Part shown: piece by piece, positions 43,872-47,555 of the stretch
Numbering within the stretch: the stretch's first letter is position 1
How the letters are laid out: every line of letters starts with the position of its first letter
Assembly: GCF_010500845.1 (NCBI RefSeq)
Contig: NZ_JAAAMI010000014.1
Span: 1 to 47,555, forward strand
Origin: Flagellimonas sediminis
GTDB lineage: Bacteria > Bacteroidota > Bacteroidia > Flavobacteriales > Flavobacteriaceae
Length of the DNA: 47,555 bases
Direction: 5' to 3'
Notes under the pieces: generated by a model
Seen by the model: only the letters and a program-made list of their open reading frames with translations
Database searches by the model: none
Told to the model about the DNA's origin: nothing
Translations under genes and position numbers: made by a program

Positions 43872-45071
43872 ATGGATCAACGCACATTTAACTTGGAAGG
43901 GACGAACAACCCGGACGAAATTAGGGAAATTGTGTCCAGGGTGGTCGAAAAGGTGGATACCAACCATATCTATCTGACCATTGGTGGGGAACTACAACCC
44001 TATAAATATTGGTTCACAATCGTGACGGGAGATTATGCCAATAGGTTTCGGGAAGAGAAGGAACAGTTCCTGAAAGTATTTTTCGGTATGTATCCCGATT
44101 GTGTTGTGAGTTACTTTACGCCCACCCAGATTGGGGAGCAAGAGTCAGCAGGCACTACCTTTTTTGTCAACAATTGTAATAGGGAAAACATGATATATAC
44201 CTGTTTTGATGATAGGCGTCTAGCCCCGTTCGACGAAGAAGTTCTACCAAGGGTCCTTAATAGTTCGAAGGCATATTACGAGAAAGAGATTGAAAAGGTG
44301 AGGGCATTTAGAAAAGGGGCTATACCGTTCATGGATGAGGGAAACTTTGAGTTAGCGGGCTTTATGCTCCATCAAACCTTGGAAATGGGATATCGGTTGG
44401 CCGAGCATTTCTTTTTGGGCCACACCCACAAAGGGCATTCCATAAGGGAGCATCAAAACTTTATTGGTGATTTTAGCAGTGCTTTCGGGGAAATTTTCCC
44501 CCAAGACATTGAAGAAGATATCCGGTTACTGAACAAACTAGACAAATCCTATATAAAGAGCAGGTATTCCAAAGACTTTATAATAGAGGAGGAACAGGTC
44601 GATTTGATAAAAGGAGCTGTGGATATGTTCATCCTAAAATTAGAGGAATACATCCCTGCTGAATTGGAAAAATGCCAAGGGAGGATTGAAGGACGAAGTC
44701 AGTCAACCCTGAAAGAATCCCTGCCATCAAAGAGCGATATCAATCTAAAACAACACTCTTTATTGCAGAGGCTTAGGGAATTGGAATGGAAATATTGTGG
44801 AACGTTGGATCCTTCCAAAGAAAGAGAGGAGAACTACAGTCTTAAGTTGATTAACGGCGGATACCAAGAAACCATGTTGTTGATCACCAATCTGATTAAG
44901 GTATGCATGATGTCCATTGAATATCCCCATGGTGCCTCAAAATGGTTACAAGAACCTGATATTGTCATAGCTGACACAATGGGTCATATTCTTGACCTCA
45001 TGCCCTATGATGAAATGGAATTTCTAGATGAGGTGAGGCAATTGCTTTCAGAAACTCCATCCAATGATTAA
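43872..45071 (+). CDS. HEPN-domain protein with a C-terminal domain shared by the next two genes
   Basis: 399 residues. An N-terminal segment (VDTNHIYLTIGGELQPYKYW) could be a degenerate nucleotidyltransferase-like domain, but no DxD is seen. The middle (about 150-265) is HEPN-like: FELAGFMLHQTLEMGYRLAE, then FFLGHTHKGHSIREHQN and, later, DKSYIKSRYSKDF. No clear RxxxxH ribonuclease motif was seen. The C-terminal part (about 310-395) ends DLMPYDEMEFLDEVRQLLSE, and two small proteins downstream share this pattern. First gene of a three-gene run behind an XRE regulator. It could belong to a toxin-antitoxin or defence unit, or serve element regulation; inference only. Confidence 0.6.
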   Translation: MDQRTFNLEGTNNPDEIREIVSRVVEKVDTNHIYLTIGGELQPYKYWFTIVTGDYANRFREEKEQFLKVFFGMYPDCVVSYFTPTQIGEQESAGTTFFVNNCNRENMIYTCFDDRRLAPFDEEVLPRVLNSSKAYYEKEIEKVRAFRKGAIPFMDEGNFELAGFMLHQTLEMGYRLAEHFFLGHTHKGHSIREHQNFIGDFSSAFGEIFPQDIEEDIRLLNKLDKSYIKSRYSKDFIIEEEQVDLIKGAVDMFILKLEEYIPAELEKCQGRIEGRSQSTLKESLPSKSDINLKQHSLLQRLRELEWKYCGTLDPSKEREENYSLKLINGGYQETMLLITNLIKVCMMSIEYPHGASKWLQEPDIVIADTMGHILDLMPYDEMEFLDEVRQLLSETPSND

Positions 45072-45086
45072 CACCAAAAACTCAGT

Positions 45087-45446
45087 ATGAAATCAAAAAA
45101 TGAATCTATTAACCTAAACGAAGAAAAACTCATAAAGAAATTAAGATTCCATGGGAACGACCATGACCCGACCCTGGTTCCCCATCCATGGTTCAAGGAC
45201 AAGTTCCAACCCACGTTCTTTTATCTTGACGGCCACGCCGATTTATTATTGACCGTTCGTGCATTGATATACCTTTCCATGAGGGCAATAAACCCCGAAT
45301 TGGGTTCGGACGATATAATGGAAAGGAACGAGGAGGAATTCATCCATCAGGCGATGACCATTGCCAACCGTTTGATGCCAGTCGGTGAAGAAGCTTTGAT
45401 GGATCATTTGAACGAGTTCTATAGGGGAGAAAAGAAACCTAAATAG
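45087..45446 (+). CDS. Small protein homologous to the C-terminal domain of the upstream HEPN protein (copy 2)
   Basis: 119 residues, soluble, not recognised. Its pattern PTFFYLDGHADLLLTVRAL, then IANRLMPVGEEALMDHLNE, lines up with the C-terminal domain of the protein at 43872-45071 (ILDLMPYDEMEFLDEV) and with the next gene. It is 15 bp downstream of that gene, so co-translated. The similarity was aligned by eye and is weak but covers the same order of blocks. Confidence 0.55.
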   Translation: MKSKNESINLNEEKLIKKLRFHGNDHDPTLVPHPWFKDKFQPTFFYLDGHADLLLTVRALIYLSMRAINPELGSDDIMERNEEEFIHQAMTIANRLMPVGEEALMDHLNEFYRGEKKPK

Positions 45447-45484
45447 GAGGACTGAATGCTAAAACAACAAATAATGGGATAGCT

Positions 45485-45808
45485 ATGAAAAAGAGTAAAA
45501 AGGAATTGAAGAAACTAATGAAATCCGCAAGATATAAGTTGGAGGTACTGGAGCCTACCAATCTACAAAAAGGTAAGTTCAGACCATCCTTTGTTTTATT
45601 GGATGGATACTTGGATCTTTTCGATACTATAGAGGCTTTAATCAATGTATGCATCTTGGCAACCCAAGGGGAGCCATATTCCCCACCGCATGTAAAACAG
45701 CCGGGAGAGGATATCCGTAAAACCTTGGAATTGGTCACACAACTTTTGCCTTTTGAAGAAGGGGAGTTCTTGGATGAAGTGAACCAACTATTAAAGAAAG
45801 AGGTTTGA
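45485..45808 (+). CDS. Small protein homologous to the C-terminal domain of the HEPN protein (copy 3)
   Basis: 107 residues with a basic N-terminus (MKKSKKELKKLMKSARYK), then PSFVLLDGYLDLFDTIEAL, NVCILAT and LVTQLLPFEEGEFLDEVNQ. These last blocks match the end of the 43872 protein (LIKVCMM; LMPYDEMEFLDEVRQLL) more closely than copy 2 does. It lies 38 bp after copy 2 and ends the run. Function unknown. Confidence 0.6.
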   Translation: MKKSKKELKKLMKSARYKLEVLEPTNLQKGKFRPSFVLLDGYLDLFDTIEALINVCILATQGEPYSPPHVKQPGEDIRKTLELVTQLLPFEEGEFLDEVNQLLKKEV

Positions 45809-46124
45809 TTTATAAAGGTTTATGTCCAATTCCATTTCTTCTAAACTTGCACCTTTTAGAAAGGAAAGGTTGATATTGGAATAAATATAAAGTGGAATTT
45901 ATGACCATCACAAGTCTAGTCCCAGAAGATTTATGTTAAAACGCTTGTTAATATATTTTTTGGGTCAATTTGGCCCAACGAAGGAGTTATAATATTTCCA
46001 GCTTTTCAAACCAAGAACATGGAAACTAGAAGGAAAAGGGGGTAACCTCTTTTTTTGTCCGTTGTTTTATATTTTATTTACCAATATCGTAAATAGACGA
46101 TATGGCAAATGACTAAACTGTATT
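45809..46124. other. Non-coding gap with short palindromes
   Basis: 316 bp without a supported gene. It contains ATATCGT-AAATAG-ACGATAT, near 46084-46103, and TTGGGTCAATTTGGCCCAA near 45958. Either may serve as an operator or terminator; no firm function. Confidence 0.5.
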
Positions 46125-46892
46125 TCACATTGGAATTAATGAGATTTTGTTGAACTCTTTGGGCTCCATCATTTTGAACAAATGGGTTTCCGGGTAGTTT
46201 GCTTTTACAATTTCTTTAACTTTATTGATAAATTCAGGTTGGCATCTGTACCCTAAAATGACCTTTTCCAAAGCTTTTTTATGGAAATAATGCCTGCCCG
46301 TAAAAACCTTTACCAAACGGATTTCCCTTTCATAATTCCAGTCTAATGTCTTTTGAAAAAATAGTTTCGTCAAAGTATCCCAATTGGGATGCGGGTTGAA
46401 AGTAAATCGATTTGGCTCGGAAACATACTCAATGGGGCGAAGATCACCACCTCGGAACAATCTGATGTCCTTTTCAATATTGAATTGAAGACACAATCCT
46501 GAGTGGTTATCTGCGTAATTGGCCCATAAAGGGTAATTGGCCAATTGCATAGAAAAACAGACAATGCCATAATGTAGAATATAAAATTCTAGTTTTTCAA
46601 CCATGAAATCCCGAAGGGTGACTGGGGAATAATTTTTAAGAAAATCTGTTTTGGTAAACTCGTTTGGAAATGTGCCTGCCATGAAGTTGTAGAACTGCTC
46701 CAATTCACAGGTATCCTTTGTTACGCTTACCATTCCAGGATTAGAATCAAAAGGGTCATTGAGTTCATTTCTATTGGCAAAATAGACGTAACCCTCCTCT
46801 AGTTCAGATAGGGTCCTTACAGCATTACCCCTGAATCTATATATATAAGGGTGGCCTCCAAAATCTTTTAAAAAATCAATGTTATTTTCCAA
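46125..46892 (-). CDS. DUF2971-family protein
   Basis: 255 residues from a TTG start (46892); no ATG is in frame before the upstream stop. It shows IYRFRGNAVRTLSELEEGY, ANRNELNDPFDSNPG, VCFSMQLANYPLWANYADNH and NYEREIRLVKVF, the successive blocks of the DUF2971 family (YRF...LNDPFE...CFS...MWxxYAxxHxGxC...ExExR). The family's activity is not settled; it is common in accessory islands. AT-rich. Confidence 0.8.
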   Translation of the reverse strand: MENNIDFLKDFGGHPYIYRFRGNAVRTLSELEEGYVYFANRNELNDPFDSNPGMVSVTKDTCELEQFYNFMAGTFPNEFTKTDFLKNYSPVTLRDFMVEKLEFYILHYGIVCFSMQLANYPLWANYADNHSGLCLQFNIEKDIRLFRGGDLRPIEYVSEPNRFTFNPHPNWDTLTKLFFQKTLDWNYEREIRLVKVFTGRHYFHKKALEKVILGYRCQPEFINKVKEIVKANYPETHLFKMMEPKEFNKISLIPM

Positions 46893-46968
46893 TGAAAAGG
46901 ATACTATTTAATCTTTACCGGACATTGACATTTATGTGTGATATTCCACATTCCAGTCGGCATTAATT

Positions 46969-47400
46969 TCAACCTTGATTTTTCATTTTCACCAATTCTA
47001 CAGTACCATCATCCTTATTTACAAAAATGAAATCAGCATAGGCTCCGGTTAGACCATATAAATCGCGGTCCCCATAAATTGTGGTTTTATCGGTCACAAA
47101 TTCAATATCTTCATTGATGGAGAAGGAATATCGTTCGACTGTGGAATTGAACAATGAATTCATATAATTAGGATAGTTCTTGAATTTAACCTCATTATAA
47201 TCGGTGTCCAATATTCGGACGAATGCTCTTTCTGCATCTTTGAAAATCCTTAATCTATTCTCCAATTCATTCTTGCCGATCTCATTAAAATCAGTTGGAT
47301 ATTGATATTGTTTGATTTCTAATGATTTGATATCAAAGAAAAACAAGACTATCTCATCGGTAATTCGAGAACCAAAGTTTTGAGGAAATTCATTGGACAA
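46969..47400 (-). CDS. Unknown protein next to the right IS end
   Basis: 143 residues from a TTG at 47400 behind AAGGATA; the frame is open upstream to an in-frame stop inside the IS end (47443-47445), so the native N-terminus may have been cut away by the insertion. Sequence: strands such as RITDEIVLFFFDIKSLEIKQ, then FVRILDTDYNEVKFKNYP and GAYADFIFVNKDDGTVELVK suggest a small alpha/beta protein. No family recognised. Together with the truncated dgt it shows that accessory genes were hit on both sides. Confidence 0.5.
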   Translation of the reverse strand: MSNEFPQNFGSRITDEIVLFFFDIKSLEIKQYQYPTDFNEIGKNELENRLRIFKDAERAFVRILDTDYNEVKFKNYPNYMNSLFNSTVERYSFSINEDIEFVTDKTTIYGDRDLYGLTGAYADFIFVNKDDGTVELVKMKNQG

Positions 47401-47430
47401 TATCCTTAATCTTTTATCATGTGGTTTGAC

Positions 47431-47555
47431 TGGATAGGGCGGTCAATGTATACCACCTGCGGCGGATGAAAGTGAGCAGTGCAAATCAAGTGCACGAGAT
47501 CGACTCATTTTGGTGCTGAAGTTAACGTTTATTTTTAATTTTTTTTCTCATTGAT
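47431..47555 (+). mobile_element. End of the multicopy insertion sequence, right contig end
   Basis: Exact reverse complement of 2-126, beginning TGGATAGGGCGGTCAATG. The same IS end thus faces the contig from both sides, so the two IS copies lie in opposite orientation. The rest of this copy lies outside the window. Confidence 0.7.

Noticed and set aside
27102..47555. CRISPR array or Cas genes
   Set aside because: The repeated motif is 18 bp with gene-sized spacing; no regular short spacers or cas genes were seen.

Overview
The window looks like one assembled contig from a Bacteroidota genome, most probably a marine-type member of the Flavobacteriaceae. Pointers are the AT-leaning composition, TAnnTTTG-type promoters without obvious Shine-Dalgarno sites, a fused thrA with thrB and thrC, a 7TM-HD phosphodiesterase, and BtgA/BtgB mobilization genes. 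The genus cannot be fixed from the sequence. Both contig ends carry the same perfect 125-bp sequence in inverted orientation (2-126 and 47431-47555). It looks like the end of a multicopy insertion sequence, possibly IS21-like, where assembly stopped.

Layout. (1) 1-4700 is a first accessory element. It holds the 3' part of a dGTPase gene cut by the IS, a coupled nucleotidyltransferase, a MobC/relaxase pair, a small DNA-binding protein and a tyrosine recombinase. (2) 4764-27319 is a dense core block: yebC, an SDR-type reductase, gcvT, an Xaa-Pro aminopeptidase, thrA-thrB-thrC, nnr, clpC, gyrA, a TPR protein, an NlpC/P60-like protein, a thiolase, a PgpH-type HD phosphodiesterase, and tRNA-Ser(GCU) and tRNA-Pro(UGG). 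The thr operon has a threonine-rich leader peptide gene (13951-14040) and so is very probably controlled by attenuation. (3) 27320 to the end is a second accessory element that begins right behind tRNA-Pro with another tyrosine recombinase.

The second element has four parts. The first (28767-36151) is a run of ten unrelated small metabolic, membrane or resistance-like genes, all on the minus strand. They are punctuated by copies of an 18-bp motif, ATCGTTTATTTGAACTTT, which usually sits at or close behind a stop codon; this looks like a gene-cassette array that does not use canonical integron attC sites. The second is a BtgA/BtgB mobilization module with an upstream palindromic region that may be oriT. 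The third is a 4.4-kb gene for a helicase-nuclease-GreA fusion, bracketed by 25-bp imperfect direct repeats as if inserted on its own. The fourth is an XRE regulator divergent from a HEPN-type protein and two small proteins that share a domain with its C-terminus, followed by a DUF2971 protein and an unknown gene at the IS end.

The most interesting candidates are the motif-punctuated array, the repeat-bracketed helicase fusion, the HEPN/three-paralog cluster, the dGTPase-nucleotidyltransferase pair, and two apparent pseudoenzymes: an NlpC/P60 domain without its cysteine and a FabZ-like hotdog protein without its histidine. All identifications were made by reading motifs; no database search was run.
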